From Pseudomonas sp. CC6-YY-74 (GTDB taxonomy: Bacteria; Pseudomonadota; Gammaproteobacteria; Pseudomonadales; Pseudomonadaceae): a stretch of 64,000 nt of DNA. The notes beneath the pieces were generated by a model. The model was not told where the DNA came from. It searched no databases and was given only the letters and a program-made list of their open reading frames with translations. The DNA lies in NCBI RefSeq assembly GCF_002025205.1, contig NZ_CP019947.1:131501-195500 (forward strand). The letters are read 5' to 3'. A program made the position numbers and the translations under genes. This document shows, piece by piece, positions 1 through 8,364 of this stretch; within the stretch, counting starts at the first letter, position 1; every line of letters starts with the position of its first letter.

Positions 1-402
1 GTGGAGCAACTCGGCGCGCATCCGGTGGCCAGCGACGCCTTGCTCGCCACGCCCTGCGACATCCTCGCGCCCTGCGGCCTCGGTGGCGTGCTGAATGCCG
101 AGACAGCGGGTCAGTTGCGTTGCTCGGCAGTGGCCGGTGCGGCTAACAACCAACTGGCCAGTGCCGACATTGGCGACATCCTGCAAGCGCGCGGGATTCT
201 CTATGCGCCGGATTACGTGATCAATGCCGGCGGGCTGATCTACGTCGCCCTCAGGCACCGCGGCGAGAGCCCGGCGGCGATCACCACGCACTTGCGCCAG
301 ATCAGCCTGCGCCTGACCGAGATCTACGCCCACGCCCAGGCCGACAAGCGCTCACCCGCGCGGGTTGCCGATGCCCTGGCCGAGCGTTTGCTGTACGGCT
401 GA
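1..402 (+). CDS. ldh: Leucine dehydrogenase (Glu/Leu/Phe/Val dehydrogenase family), C-terminal part
   Basis: This is the last 133 codons of an NAD-dependent amino acid dehydrogenase. The window opens inside the gene, so the N-terminal domain with the catalytic lysine is not visible. The remaining nucleotide-binding half shows family signatures: PCDILAPCGLGGVLN, GAANNQLA and YAPDYVINAGGLI. Leucine dehydrogenase deaminates Leu, Val and Ile to their 2-oxo acids. The E1/E2 genes that follow on the same strand could oxidise those acids. From memory, P. aeruginosa has the same order (PA3418 ldh, PA3417-3415), which favours leucine over glutamate or phenylalanine dehydrogenase. The true start lies upstream of the window. 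Confidence 0.88.
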   Translation: MEQLGAHPVASDALLATPCDILAPCGLGGVLNAETAGQLRCSAVAGAANNQLASADIGDILQARGILYAPDYVINAGGLIYVALRHRGESPAAITTHLRQISLRLTEIYAHAQADKRSPARVADALAERLLYG

Positions 403-501
403 CCTTGCTTTTCTTGCTGCTCCTGGCCGCCGACCAGCCTCAGCCGATGCCACAAGCGTCGGCCGTTGTAAGCACACTCACAAGGTGCCGAGGAAACGTC
501 C

Positions 502-1596
502 ATGACCCCGCTCAACCCCGACATACCCTATACCCGCTACCTCGATCCGCAGGGTCGCCTGCTCGGCGCCTTGCCGGCGTGGGCCGACGACTTCGACTTG
601 CTGATCCGCCTGTACCGGCAGATGGTCCTGACCCGATTGTTCGACCAGAAGGCCGTGGCCCTGCAGCGCACCGGGCGCATCGGCACCTACGCGCCGACCA
701 TCGGCCAGGAGGCCATAGGCGTGGCCATCGGTGCCTTGATGAAACCGGAGGACGTGCTGGTGCCCTATTACCGCGACACCGCGGTGCAGGTCATGCGCGG
801 GGTGAAAATGGAGGAAATCCTCCTCTACTGGGGCGGCGACGAGCGCGGCAGCGCCTACGTCGACCCTGCGGTGGCACAGGACTTCCCGCTCTGCGTGCCG
901 ATCGCCACCCAGGCCCTGCATGCCTGCGGTGTGGCCACGGCCATGAAGATTCGCGGCGAGCACCGGGTCGCCGTCACCACCTGCGGCGATGGCGCGACTA
1001 GCAAGGGCGACTTCCTCGAAGCGCTCAACGTCGCCGGTGCCTGGCAATTGCCGGTGGTCTTCGTGGTCAACAATAATCAGTGGGCGATCTCGGTGCCGCG
1101 GCGCATCCAGTGCGGCGCGCCGACCCTGGCGCAGAAGGCCATAGGTGCCGGCTTTGTTGGCGAGCAGGTCGACGGCAACGACATTATTGCCGTTTATGAG
1201 CGCATGCAAATCGCCCTGGAGCGTGCCCGGCACGGCAAGGGGCCGGTGTTGCTGGAGTGCCTCAGCTACCGCCTCGGCGACCACACCACCGCCGACGATG
1301 CCACCCGCTACCGCAGTGCCGAGGAGGTCAAACAGGCCTGGCAGGAAGAGCCGGTCAAGCGCCTGCAGGCTTTTCTCGCCGCCCAGGGCGTGTGGGATGA
1401 AAGCCGCGAGCAGGCGCTGATCGGCGAGTGTCAGGGCCTGGTGCAGCAGGCGGTGGACGCCTTCGAACAGGCCGGCAAGCAGCCGCCCGACGCGCTGTTC
1501 GACTACGTCTACGCGCAGTGGCCGGCGGCCCTGGCCGAGCAGCGCGACATGCTGCTGGAACGCGTCGCCCGGCGTGAGGAGGCCAATCATGAGTGA
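502..1596 (+). CDS. pdhA: 2-oxo acid (pyruvate/branched-chain) dehydrogenase E1 component, alpha subunit
   Basis: A 364-residue ThDP-dependent E1 alpha subunit, which decarboxylates a 2-oxo acid and passes the acyl group to the lipoyl arm of E2. The ThDP motif is visible as GDG at residues 162-164 followed by NNNQ near 190. The phosphorylation-loop-like segment SYRLGDHTTADDATRYR lies near residue 254. It is shorter than BkdA1 (about 410 residues) and matches the separate-subunit type that follows ldh in other pseudomonads. It is annotated there as pyruvate dehydrogenase, but branched-chain substrates fit the leucine dehydrogenase neighbour equally well. The stop overlaps the E1 beta start by 8 bases, so the subunits are translationally coupled. 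The family is certain; the substrate is not. Confidence 0.9.
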   Translation: MTPLNPDIPYTRYLDPQGRLLGALPAWADDFDLLIRLYRQMVLTRLFDQKAVALQRTGRIGTYAPTIGQEAIGVAIGALMKPEDVLVPYYRDTAVQVMRGVKMEEILLYWGGDERGSAYVDPAVAQDFPLCVPIATQALHACGVATAMKIRGEHRVAVTTCGDGATSKGDFLEALNVAGAWQLPVVFVVNNNQWAISVPRRIQCGAPTLAQKAIGAGFVGEQVDGNDIIAVYERMQIALERARHGKGPVLLECLSYRLGDHTTADDATRYRSAEEVKQAWQEEPVKRLQAFLAAQGVWDESREQALIGECQGLVQQAVDAFEQAGKQPPDALFDYVYAQWPAALAEQRDMLLERVARREEANHE

Positions 1597-2575
1597 GGTC
1601 AAGCTGACCCTGCTGGAGGCGGTCAACCTGGCCCTGCACCGGGCCATGTACGAGGACCTGAATGTGGTGGTGCTGGGCGAGGATGTCGGCGTCAACGGCG
1701 GCGTGTTCCGCGCCACCGCGGGTCTGCGCGACACCTTCGGCTTCAAGCGGGTGATCGACACGCCACTGGCCGAGACCATGATCGCCGGACTGGCAGTCGG
1801 CATGGCCGCGCAAGGGTTGAAACCGGTGCTGGAAATCCAGTTCATGGGCTTCATCTACCCGGCGCTGGATCAGTTGGTGTCGCATGCAAGTCGTCTGCGC
1901 AATCGCACCCGCGGCCGTTTGAGCTGCTCCATGGTGTTGCGCACGCCGATGGGGGCCGGTATCCGCGCGCCGGAACACCACAGTGAAAGCACCGAGGCGT
2001 TGTTCGCCCAGATTCCCGGCCTGCGCGTGGTCATCCCGTCCTCGCCGGCGCGCGCCTATGGCCTGCTGCTGGCGGCCATCGACGATCCCGATCCGGTGAT
2101 CTTCCTCGAGCCCACCCGGCTGTACCGGATGAACCCGCAGGTACTGCATGACGACGGCAAGCGCCTGCCGCTGGACAGCTGTTTCACCCTGCGCGAAGGC
2201 AGCGACCTGACTCTGATCAGTTGGGGCGCCAGTGTCCACGAGACCCTGCAGGCCGCCGCGCAACTGCAGGAACGCGGGGTGTCCGCCGAGGTGATCGACG
2301 TCGCCTGCGTCAAACCGCTGGATCTGGATACCCTCGAAGCCTCGGTGCGCAAGACCGGACGCTGCGTGATCGTGCACGAGGCGCCGAAGAGTTGCGCGGT
2401 CGGCGCGGAGATCGCCGCCAGCCTGTACGAGCGCGCCTGGCTGGATTTGCAGGCACCGATCCAGCGGGTAACCGCGCCGGATATCCCGCCGCCGCTGTAT
2501 CGCCTGGAGCAGCTGTATATACCTGGAGTCGCGGACATCCTCGCCGCCTGCGATGCGGTGCTGGACTACGCCTGA
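1589..2575 (+). CDS. pdhB: 2-oxo acid (pyruvate/branched-chain) dehydrogenase E1 component, beta subunit
   Basis: A 328-residue transketolase-like E1 beta subunit, partner of the upstream alpha subunit in an alpha2beta2 heterotetramer. Typical family segments are LGEDVGVNGGVFRAT near residue 30, FGFKRVIDTPLAETMIAGLAVG near 50, and GAGIRAPEHHSESTEALFAQIPGLRVV. The C-terminal transketolase domain follows. The ATG at 1589 is chosen because GAGGAGG lies just upstream and it gives the usual MSEVKLTLLEAVN N-terminus. An ATG 15 bases earlier has no such site. The gene overlaps the alpha-subunit stop. A REP-like palindrome separates it from E2. Confidence 0.92.
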   Translation: MSEVKLTLLEAVNLALHRAMYEDLNVVVLGEDVGVNGGVFRATAGLRDTFGFKRVIDTPLAETMIAGLAVGMAAQGLKPVLEIQFMGFIYPALDQLVSHASRLRNRTRGRLSCSMVLRTPMGAGIRAPEHHSESTEALFAQIPGLRVVIPSSPARAYGLLLAAIDDPDPVIFLEPTRLYRMNPQVLHDDGKRLPLDSCFTLREGSDLTLISWGASVHETLQAAAQLQERGVSAEVIDVACVKPLDLDTLEASVRKTGRCVIVHEAPKSCAVGAEIAASLYERAWLDLQAPIQRVTAPDIPPPLYRLEQLYIPGVADILAACDAVLDYA

Positions 2576-2587
2576 AGCTTTTTCGTC

Positions 2588-2633
2588 GGGCGGGTGCAAC
2601 CCGCCCTGAGAGGGTGGCGGGTTGCACCCGCCC
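2588..2633. repeat. REP-like palindrome between E1 beta and E2 genes
   Basis: Perfect 18-base inverted repeat: arm GGGCGGGTGCAACCCGCC (2588-2605) and its reverse complement (2616-2633), with a 10-base loop. Each arm is itself partly palindromic. This is the form of the dispersed GGGTGCAACCC extragenic repeats of Pseudomonas. It lies inside the operon, so it may stabilise the upstream mRNA or moderate read-through into E2. There is no U-tract, so it is not a standard terminator. Confidence 0.8.
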
Positions 2634-2655
2634 TACCGACCAAGGAGACGCGGTG

Positions 2656-3765
2656 ATGAAATATTTCAAACTGCCCGACCTCGGCGAAGGCCTGCAGGAA
2701 GCCGAGATCGTCGAGTGGCACGTCAAGGCCGGCGAGGAGGTCAAGGCCGATCAGCTGCTGGTCTCGGTGGAAACCGCCAAGGCCATCGTCGATATTCCCG
2801 CGCCTTATGACGGCGTGGTACAGAAGACCTTTGGCGCCGAGGGCGACATCCTGCATGTCGGCGAGCCCTTGCTGGCGTACGAGGGTGAGGCCGATTCCGG
2901 CACCGTGGTCGGCCGCCTGGAAGGCGGTGGCGAGGCGCAGGCGGACAGCTTCTGCGTCGGCGCGGCGCCTTCGACCCGCGAGCATCTGGCGCCGCGCGCG
3001 ACCCCGGCGGTGCGTTTACTGGCGCGCCAACTGGGGGTCGACCTGAGCGGCCTGGTCGGTTCCGGCAGCGCTGGCCTGATTACCCGTGGCGATGTCGAAG
3101 CCGCGACCCAGTCCGCCCGCGACAAGTTCGGCGGTGACAAGCTGCGCGGGGTGCGGCGCAGCATGGCGATCAACATGGCGCGTGCGCATGCCGAGGTGGT
3201 GCCGGTGTTCATTGTCGGCGACGCCGATCTGCATCGCTGGGCGCAGGCGCGCGATCCGCTGGTGCGCATCGCCCAGGCCATCGCCGCCGCCTGCCAGGTC
3301 GAGCCGCTGCTGAACAGCTGGTTCGATGGCAAGGGCCTGTCGCTCAAGCGCCACGCGCAACTCGACCTGGGCATTGCCGTGGATACCGCGGACGGTCTGT
3401 TCGTGCCGGTGCTGCGCAATGTCGGCGCACGCACTGGCGAAGACTTGAAAGAAGGCATTGCGCGTCTGCGCACCGACGTCAAGACGCGCTCGATTCCACC
3501 GCAGGAAATGATGGGCGCAACCCTCACCCTGTCCAACTTCGGCACCCTGTTCGGCCGCTACGCCAACCCGGTGGTGATGCCGCCGCAGGTGGCGATCATC
3601 GGCGCCGGCGGTATCCGCGACGAGCCCGTGGCGGTGGACGGCAAGGTAGTGGTGCACCCGATCCTGCCGCTGTCGCTGACCTTCGATCATCGCGCGGTCA
3701 CCGGTGGCGAGGCCGCGCGTTTTCTCAAGGCACTGGTGCAGGCACTGGAACAGGTCGAGGGCTGA
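2656..3765 (+). CDS. Dihydrolipoamide acyltransferase (E2) of the 2-oxo acid dehydrogenase complex
   Basis: A 369-residue E2 core. One lipoyl domain spans residues 1-80, with lipoyl-lysine K42 in VETAKAIVDIP. An E3-binding domain follows (about 116-150, ATPAVRLLARQLGVDLSGLVGSG). The catalytic CAT-like domain runs from about 160 to the end, closing with SLTFDHRAVTGGEAARFL. The catalytic His345 is present, but the usual Asp of the HRxxDG motif is Thr349. Other E2 proteins, I believe, have HRxVTGG, so this is probably a subfamily trait and not damage. The ATG at 2656 follows AAGGAGACGCGGTG. An in-frame reading continues upstream through the REP, but E2 homology begins at this ATG. It completes the ldh-E1-E1-E2 set; no E3 gene is adjacent. 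Confidence 0.9.
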   Translation: MKYFKLPDLGEGLQEAEIVEWHVKAGEEVKADQLLVSVETAKAIVDIPAPYDGVVQKTFGAEGDILHVGEPLLAYEGEADSGTVVGRLEGGGEAQADSFCVGAAPSTREHLAPRATPAVRLLARQLGVDLSGLVGSGSAGLITRGDVEAATQSARDKFGGDKLRGVRRSMAINMARAHAEVVPVFIVGDADLHRWAQARDPLVRIAQAIAAACQVEPLLNSWFDGKGLSLKRHAQLDLGIAVDTADGLFVPVLRNVGARTGEDLKEGIARLRTDVKTRSIPPQEMMGATLTLSNFGTLFGRYANPVVMPPQVAIIGAGGIRDEPVAVDGKVVVHPILPLSLTFDHRAVTGGEAARFLKALVQALEQVEG

Positions 3766-3795
3766 TCCAGGCCGCACAGCCCTTAGACCCACGCT

Positions 3796-4926
3796 TTAGC
3801 GCGGCATCTTGTCCAGCGCCTGCTCGAGGATCTCGACAGTACGCTCGATATTGTTCAGCTTTTCCAGGCCGAACAGACCGATGCGGAAGGTCTGGAAATC
3901 GGCCGGCTCATCACACTGCAGGGGCACCCCGGCGGCGGCTTGCAGGCCCAAGGCGGCGAACTTCTTGCCGTTCTTGATCTGCTCGTCGTCGGTGTAGCAG
4001 ACCACCACGCCGGGGGCCTCGAAGCCTGCTGCGGCGACACTCTTGAAGCCCTTGGCGGCCAACAGCGCGCGCACCCGCTGGCCCAGCGCCTGCTGCTCGG
4101 CGCGAACCTTGGCAAAGCCATAGCCTGCGGTTTCCTGCATGACATCGCGAAAGCGCGCCAGCGCATCGCAGGGCATGGTCGCGTGGTAGGCATGGCCGCC
4201 CTGTTCATAGGCCTGCATGATCTGCAGCCATTTTTTCAGGTCGCAGGCGAAGCTGCTGCTTTGGGTCTCGTCGACCCGTGCGCAGGCCAGTGGGCTGAGC
4301 ATCACCAGGGCGCAGCAGGGGGACGCGCTCCAGCCTTTCTGCGGTGCGCTGATCAGCACATCGATACCACTGGCCTGCATGTCGACCCAGAGCGTGCCCG
4401 AGGCGATGCAGTCGAGCACGAACAGGCCGCCGACCGCATGGACGGCGTCGGCGACGGCGCGCAGGTAGTCGTCAGGCAGCAGAATGCCCGAGGCGGTTTC
4501 GACATGGGCGGCGAACACCAGGTGCGGCTTTTCCGCGCGAATGCTCGCCAGCACCTCGTCGAGCGGTGGCGGGGCGAAGGCGGCTTGGCGGCCGGCTTCG
4601 ATTGGGCGGGCTTTCAGCACCTGGGATGATGCCGGGATCTGGCCGGCGTCGAAGATCTGCGTCCAGCGGTAGCTGAACCAGCCGTTGCGGAGCACCAGGC
4701 ACTTCCTGCCGGTCGCCAGCTGCCGGGCCACCGCTTCCATGCCGAAGGTGCCGCTGCCGGGCACTATCGCCACGGCGTGGGCGTTGTAGACCTGTTTCAG
4801 GGTGCTGGATATGTCGTTCATCACGCGCTGGAACGACTGCGACATATGGTTGAGGGAACGGTCGGTGTAGACGACTGAATATTCGACCAGGCCATCGGGA
4901 TCGACACTTGGGTACAGGGCTGACAT
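3796..4926 (-). CDS. PLP-dependent class V aminotransferase (alanine-glyoxylate/serine-pyruvate type)
   Basis: A 376-residue fold-type I aminotransferase. VPGSGTFGMEAVARQL near residue 50 is the PLP phosphate-binding region. FVLDCIASGTLWVDM carries the PLP-ring aspartate. SAPQKGWSASPCCALV contains the Schiff-base lysine. This architecture is shared by alanine-glyoxylate, serine-pyruvate and 2-aminoethylphosphonate aminotransferases; the substrate cannot be fixed from sequence. The ATG at 4926 is chosen because GGAG lies just upstream and MSALYPSVDPDGLVEYSVVYTDRSL is a normal N-terminus. The longer in-frame reading up to 5088 would add a low-complexity leader overlapping the phaC relic. It is convergent with the E2 gene, and no partner gene is adjacent. 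Confidence 0.85.
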   Translation of the reverse strand: MSALYPSVDPDGLVEYSVVYTDRSLNHMSQSFQRVMNDISSTLKQVYNAHAVAIVPGSGTFGMEAVARQLATGRKCLVLRNGWFSYRWTQIFDAGQIPASSQVLKARPIEAGRQAAFAPPPLDEVLASIRAEKPHLVFAAHVETASGILLPDDYLRAVADAVHAVGGLFVLDCIASGTLWVDMQASGIDVLISAPQKGWSASPCCALVMLSPLACARVDETQSSSFACDLKKWLQIMQAYEQGGHAYHATMPCDALARFRDVMQETAGYGFAKVRAEQQALGQRVRALLAAKGFKSVAAAGFEAPGVVVCYTDDEQIKNGKKFAALGLQAAAGVPLQCDEPADFQTFRIGLFGLEKLNNIERTVEILEQALDKMPR

Positions 4927-5102
4927 GAGTGACTCCAGGAGCAAGGTTACTGGTGTCATGACCCTGCCCGAAGCCCCGCTAAATGACAAGGTTGCCGGTG
5001 CCGGGCTGGCCTGGATCTGCGCCCACGCCGGCGCAGTGGCAATGGGCTGACGAAGCTTTGGCGAGCCAGCGCTCGAGCGGGTCGCCAAGCGCTCTTCAGG
5101 CT

Positions 5103-5431
5103 CCGCTCGGCGATGCCCTGGCGCCGCCCAACAGTCTGCTCAAGGGCAGCGGCCACCTGTTCGACGACGGGCTGAACAACCGCGAGCCTATCCAGGCCAC
5201 CCTCAACTGGCCGGGCAACCCCACGGCTACCTATAGGCAACACGCACCCTGAGCGCCGACCCGCACGCCTGGTACAGCGAGGCGCAGAAGCACGAGGGCA
5301 GCAGGTGGCCGCAATGGCTGGAATGGATTCAGGCAGGCTCCGGCGCACAACGCGAAACCCTGATGGTCCTGGGCAACCGGGAGTACCCGCCGTTGCACGC
5401 CGCGCCGGGCACCTATGTGCATATGGGTTAA
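5103..5431 (+). pseudogene. Decayed class II PHA synthase (phaC) remnant with internal deletion
   Basis: Two pieces of a PHA synthase are readable in different frames. From 5103 the translation reads LGDALAPPNSLLKGSGHLFDDGLNNREP, matching the segment before the catalytic domain of Pseudomonas PhaC (LGDALAPSNSLL..., GLGHLFDDLLHN). It jumps straight to ATLNWPGNPTATY, equivalent to SILNPPGNPKA near the C-terminus, so the catalytic core is deleted. After a stop and frame change at about 5246, it continues LSADPHAWYSEAQKHEG...GSRWPQWLEWIQAGSG...LGNREYPPLHAAPGTYVHMG, the PhaC C-terminus, ending in TAA at 5429. The gene is clearly dead. Whether it was phaC1 or phaC2 is unclear. Confidence 0.8.
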
Positions 5432-5634
5432 ACGGCTATTGCGCAACCGCGAGCGCTGCCTGGCAAGGTGCGGCGGAACTTGGCGGAACGCCAGACGCTA
5501 ACCCAATGAAATGGGCTCCCCTTCCTACGCAGTGCGCCCCATCGGTCGAGAGGGCCTTGCCCGCGCTGCTTGGGAATATAAGCGCTTTGCGGGCATGGGC
5601 CTTGGCGTCGCCCTCGCGCCTACGACAGCCGTAG

Positions 5635-5895
5635 TTATTCGGCCGCGGCTTGGCCCAGTTCGCTCAGTGCATCGGGCTGGTTCTTGAAGGCCTTGGCGAA
5701 GATATCGCGGTTCTTCGCCATGAAGATGCCCAGCTCCTCACCTTGCTGCTCGTTCAGCGAAGGCACGGCCTTTTGCAATACGTCGGTGAGCAACTCGGCC
5801 AGTTCAAGCATCTTGTCATGACGGTCTGCTTCGGCTTTATCCATGAATAAACGCTCCAGATCCCGGCTGCTGCGGTACACCACTTCGACGGCCAT
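5635..5895 (-). CDS. yebG: YebG family SOS-inducible protein
   Basis: An 86-residue protein beginning MAVEVVYRSSRDLERLFMDKAEADRHDKML. This matches the YebG family start (MAVEVKY...) and its conserved KAEADxxDKMLExAExL segment. YebG is a small DNA-damage-inducible protein of the LexA regulon; its biochemical role is poorly known. A consensus LexA box lies 43 bases upstream, which supports both the family call and SOS control. GAGGTGATG precedes the start. Gene and promoter appear intact. Confidence 0.88.
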   Translation of the reverse strand: MAVEVVYRSSRDLERLFMDKAEADRHDKMLELAELLTDVLQKAVPSLNEQQGEELGIFMAKNRDIFAKAFKNQPDALSELGQAAAE

Positions 5896-5937
5896 TCATC
5901 ACCTCTACGCCTTCACGCTGATAGGGTTGCAAGAAAA

Positions 5938-5953
5938 CTGTTTATTTATACAG
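5938..5953. promoter_or_regulatory. LexA-binding SOS box upstream of yebG
   Basis: CTGTTTATTTATACAG fits the gamma-proteobacterial LexA consensus CTGT-N8-ACAG with an AT-only centre. It sits 43 bases upstream of the yebG start, where it would cover or abut the promoter. No other gene lies close enough to be the target. Confidence 0.88.
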
Positions 5954-6204
5954 TGGTTGCGAGCATAAAGAATTCTAAGCCATTTGAACAGCAGCAACTG
6001 TGTCATGGCGTTGGAAAGTAATCGAATGCCGGCCGCCACATGGAATGATTGGGACGACCCTGTCGCCTAGTTACCCATGAGTAAGTGATCCGGTGGCGAG
6101 TGGTGTGCTGGCGGGTTGCGGCTTGCTGGTCTTGTTCCTGCATACCTGAATGTCATGGTGGCGCTGTATCATCGCCGCTCGACGCTATCCGGGGAGATCA
6201 ACAG

Positions 6205-6446
6205 GTGAAAATGAATTGGGCCGAGAGCCTGCGCGAACACATGCATGACTTGGCTGAATCGTTAGGCAACCTGCTGGTGGAGACCTTCCATTACCTGGCG
6301 TTGTTTGCCATTGGCGCAGTCACGGCCTGGGCCGCGGTAGTGGCTTTTATCGGCATGCTCGACAAGGGGCATATCACGGTCGATGACATCCTGCTGCTGT
6401 TCATCTACCTCGAACTGGGCGCGATGGTCGGGATCTACTTCAAGAC
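6205..6446 (+). pseudogene. psiE: psiE, 5' part, interrupted by an insertion
   Basis: The first 80 or so codons of chromosomal psiE, a four-helix inner-membrane protein of the phosphate-starvation-inducible PsiE family. The start is GTG at 6205, 8 bases after GGGGAG. The reading MKMNWAESLREHMHDLAESLGNLLVETFHYLALF...DDILLLFIYLELGAMVGIYFK is normal until TTCAAGAC. Foreign sequence then takes over and the frame runs on to a stop at 6513. The missing 3' half resumes at 11800 (KTNHMPIRFLIYVAITAL). The truncated product would lack the last two membrane helices. Confidence 0.9.
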
Positions 6447-6576
6447 GAAGGTATACGTTACTAACATTCCTCGTCGTGGCTACCAAATAGATGTTGAGCC
6501 ATGGCGAGCATGAGCCGTTTCTGATGCGCCGGGTGGTTGGCTTGGTTTGCCAAATTTTTGAAAAATGGTGGTTAAG

Positions 6577-7026
6577 ATGACGCAAGAAGTGAAATGGGCT
6601 GAAAGCCTGCGCGAAAAGCTGCATGGTGGTGCTGATTCGATTGGCAATTTATTCGTAGAAACGTTTCACTACCTTGCGCTTTTCGGCATCGGTGTAGTGA
6701 CAGTTTATGCAGGAGTTTCTACATTTTTAGGAATGCTTCAACAACCAAAAATAACGGTTGATGATATTTTACTGCTGTTCATCTATTTAGAGCTGTTAGC
6801 GATGGCAGGAATTTATTTTAAAACTAATCATATGCCCCTTCGTTTTCTTCTCTATATTGGTGTGACCGCACTTATTCGCTTATTGATTAGTGATGTTTCG
6901 CATCATAACGCACCAGATATGGGGATTTTGTACGTTTGTGGCGGTGTGCTATTACTAGCAATATCTATCTTGGTGGTTAGGTATTCGTCTTCAAAATATC
7001 CATCCGTGAAAGAAAGGAGTGATTGA
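6577..7026 (+). CDS. psiE: PsiE family membrane protein carried by the island (intact second copy)
   Basis: A complete 149-residue PsiE homologue: VKWAESLREKLHGGADSIGN, ETFHYLALFGIGVVTVYAGV, DDILLLFIYLELLAMAGIYF, KTNHMPLRFLLYIGVTALIR, ISDVSHHNAPDMG and a last helix ILVVRYSSSKYPSV. It is closely similar to the split chromosomal PsiE at protein level but AT-rich in codon choice. It lies 130 bases past the insertion point in the same direction, so the chromosomal psiE promoter could drive it. The ATG at 6577 follows GGTGGTT; an in-frame ATG at 6565 is an alternative. It probably replaces the function lost by the insertion. The molecular role of PsiE is not established. Confidence 0.88.
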   Translation: MTQEVKWAESLREKLHGGADSIGNLFVETFHYLALFGIGVVTVYAGVSTFLGMLQQPKITVDDILLLFIYLELLAMAGIYFKTNHMPLRFLLYIGVTALIRLLISDVSHHNAPDMGILYVCGGVLLLAISILVVRYSSSKYPSVKERSD

Positions 7027-7101
7027 CTATAAAGACCATTCAGAATTAATACTTCTATTGCTTGAGACTTATCAGTTGTATTGGCTAATATTTTTTAGTG
7101 A

Positions 7102-7127
7102 CTATGAAGGTGGGCCTTCCTTCATAG
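7102..7127. terminator. Hairpin between convergent island psiE and methyltransferase genes
   Basis: Arms CTATGAAGG (7102-7110) and CCTTCATAG (7119-7127) with an 8-base loop. TTTT lies a few bases beyond on the plus side. It sits between the psiE copy (plus) and the 3' end of the methyltransferase (minus), where a bidirectional terminator would be expected. Confidence 0.6.
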
Positions 7128-7140
7128 CCATTTTCAATAA

Positions 7141-8355
7141 TTATGCACGGTGCTCGAGACTGTTTTTATCCAATAGGTCAGCTATAGCACGCCCAAACGC
7201 CTGAGCCATAAGGGGTGGAACAGCGTTACCTATCATCTGAGATACAGGGTTAATCAGATCAGGAAATATAAAGTCGTCATCGAAGCTCTGTAATCTCGCT
7301 GCCTCGCGCATGGTAATAGCTCTATCTTCGACCGGATGTGCAAATCTGCCCGATCCAACATGATAAACCCAGGTGGTTATGGTCAATGCCGGCTCATTCC
7401 AGTCGAGCCTCCTATAGGCACTGCCATAGAAGCTCTTAGTTTGTAGGCTTTCATCTACATGTTTCATTCTGCCCGTGCCTACTGCATTGATACGCTGTAA
7501 GCTTTTTTCACTAAGAATTCTTGCTATGTGATTTCGAACCTCACCTGATTTTGAACGCATCAACTTTGCAAAATTATTCTCATCTTTTCTTTCGTAATGT
7601 AATCGTGTCCCTTGTACATAAGATGGTGCAGGCAGGTCGCCGATGGCGTCGCTCACAGTGTTGTAAGGTATATTTGCGATAAGGTCTAGTTGGCTAGTGC
7701 TAGGTTTAACATGTGTAAGGGGGGGGAACGGTAGCTTTGATACTGGAATGTCCATAAAGCTACGATGGACACCGATAAAAATTACTCTATTACGGATTTG
7801 AGGTACTCCATAATCAGCAGCGCAAACCTTTCTATAGTCGGCAGTGTAGCCCAGTTCATCTAGTCTTTTTAATAAGTCCTCGGCAAATCGCCCACCGCCA
7901 AAACTAAGGAATTCTCTAACGTTTTCAATTAGTACGACCTTAGGTCTTAAGGTTTCAATTGTGCTCAGAAATGCGCGGTATAAGTGATTTCTAGGATCGT
8001 CATAGAAGCGTTTTACCCCGCACTCTTCGTACTGCCGCACTCCATTTCTACTGAAGCCTTGGCATGGTGGGCCTCCAACCAGTAAGTCCAGCTCTCCGGG
8101 TGTATCCAAACCTGCAGGTCGGAGCCAGTCACTGATGTCCTTTATTGCGTCTGGTCCCGCTATTTCTCTTATATCGCCTAGGTACGAAAGTGGTGGGGAG
8201 CCTTCCGAATTCAGATGGTTGGCCACAAATGTGCGTATTGGGTGGGCCTCTATCTCAACCCCAGCTTCAATGGAATAGCGCCCAGTGCGCTCAAGCCCTC
8301 TGCTGATTCCACCGCACCCACAAAAAAGGTCAACAACGCGATATTTTTTTTTCAT
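7141..8355 (-). CDS. DNA (cytosine-5-)-methyltransferase of a type II restriction-modification system
   Basis: A 404-residue C5-cytosine methyltransferase with the ordered motifs: I DLFCGCGG (9-16), IV GGPPCQGFS (94-102, nucleophile Cys98), VI ENV (144-146), VIII QIRNR (186-190) and X QMIGNAVPP near the C-terminus. The variable region between VIII and IX should hold the target-recognition domain; I cannot predict the site. It transfers a methyl group from AdoMet to cytosine in the site cut by the partner nuclease. It is divergent from the controller and endonuclease genes, with C-boxes between them. The gene is AT-rich relative to the chromosome and intact. Confidence 0.93.
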   Translation of the reverse strand: MKKKYRVVDLFCGCGGISRGLERTGRYSIEAGVEIEAHPIRTFVANHLNSEGSPPLSYLGDIREIAGPDAIKDISDWLRPAGLDTPGELDLLVGGPPCQGFSRNGVRQYEECGVKRFYDDPRNHLYRAFLSTIETLRPKVVLIENVREFLSFGGGRFAEDLLKRLDELGYTADYRKVCAADYGVPQIRNRVIFIGVHRSFMDIPVSKLPFPPLTHVKPSTSQLDLIANIPYNTVSDAIGDLPAPSYVQGTRLHYERKDENNFAKLMRSKSGEVRNHIARILSEKSLQRINAVGTGRMKHVDESLQTKSFYGSAYRRLDWNEPALTITTWVYHVGSGRFAHPVEDRAITMREAARLQSFDDDFIFPDLINPVSQMIGNAVPPLMAQAFGRAIADLLDKNSLEHRA

Positions 8356-8364
8356 TTCAAAAGG

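Noticed and set aside
6155..6180. Possible PhoB box (TGTCAT...CTGTATCAT) upstream of psiE
   Set aside because: The two half-sites are about 14 bases apart instead of 11 and the second is poor. Phosphate control of this copy cannot be supported from sequence.
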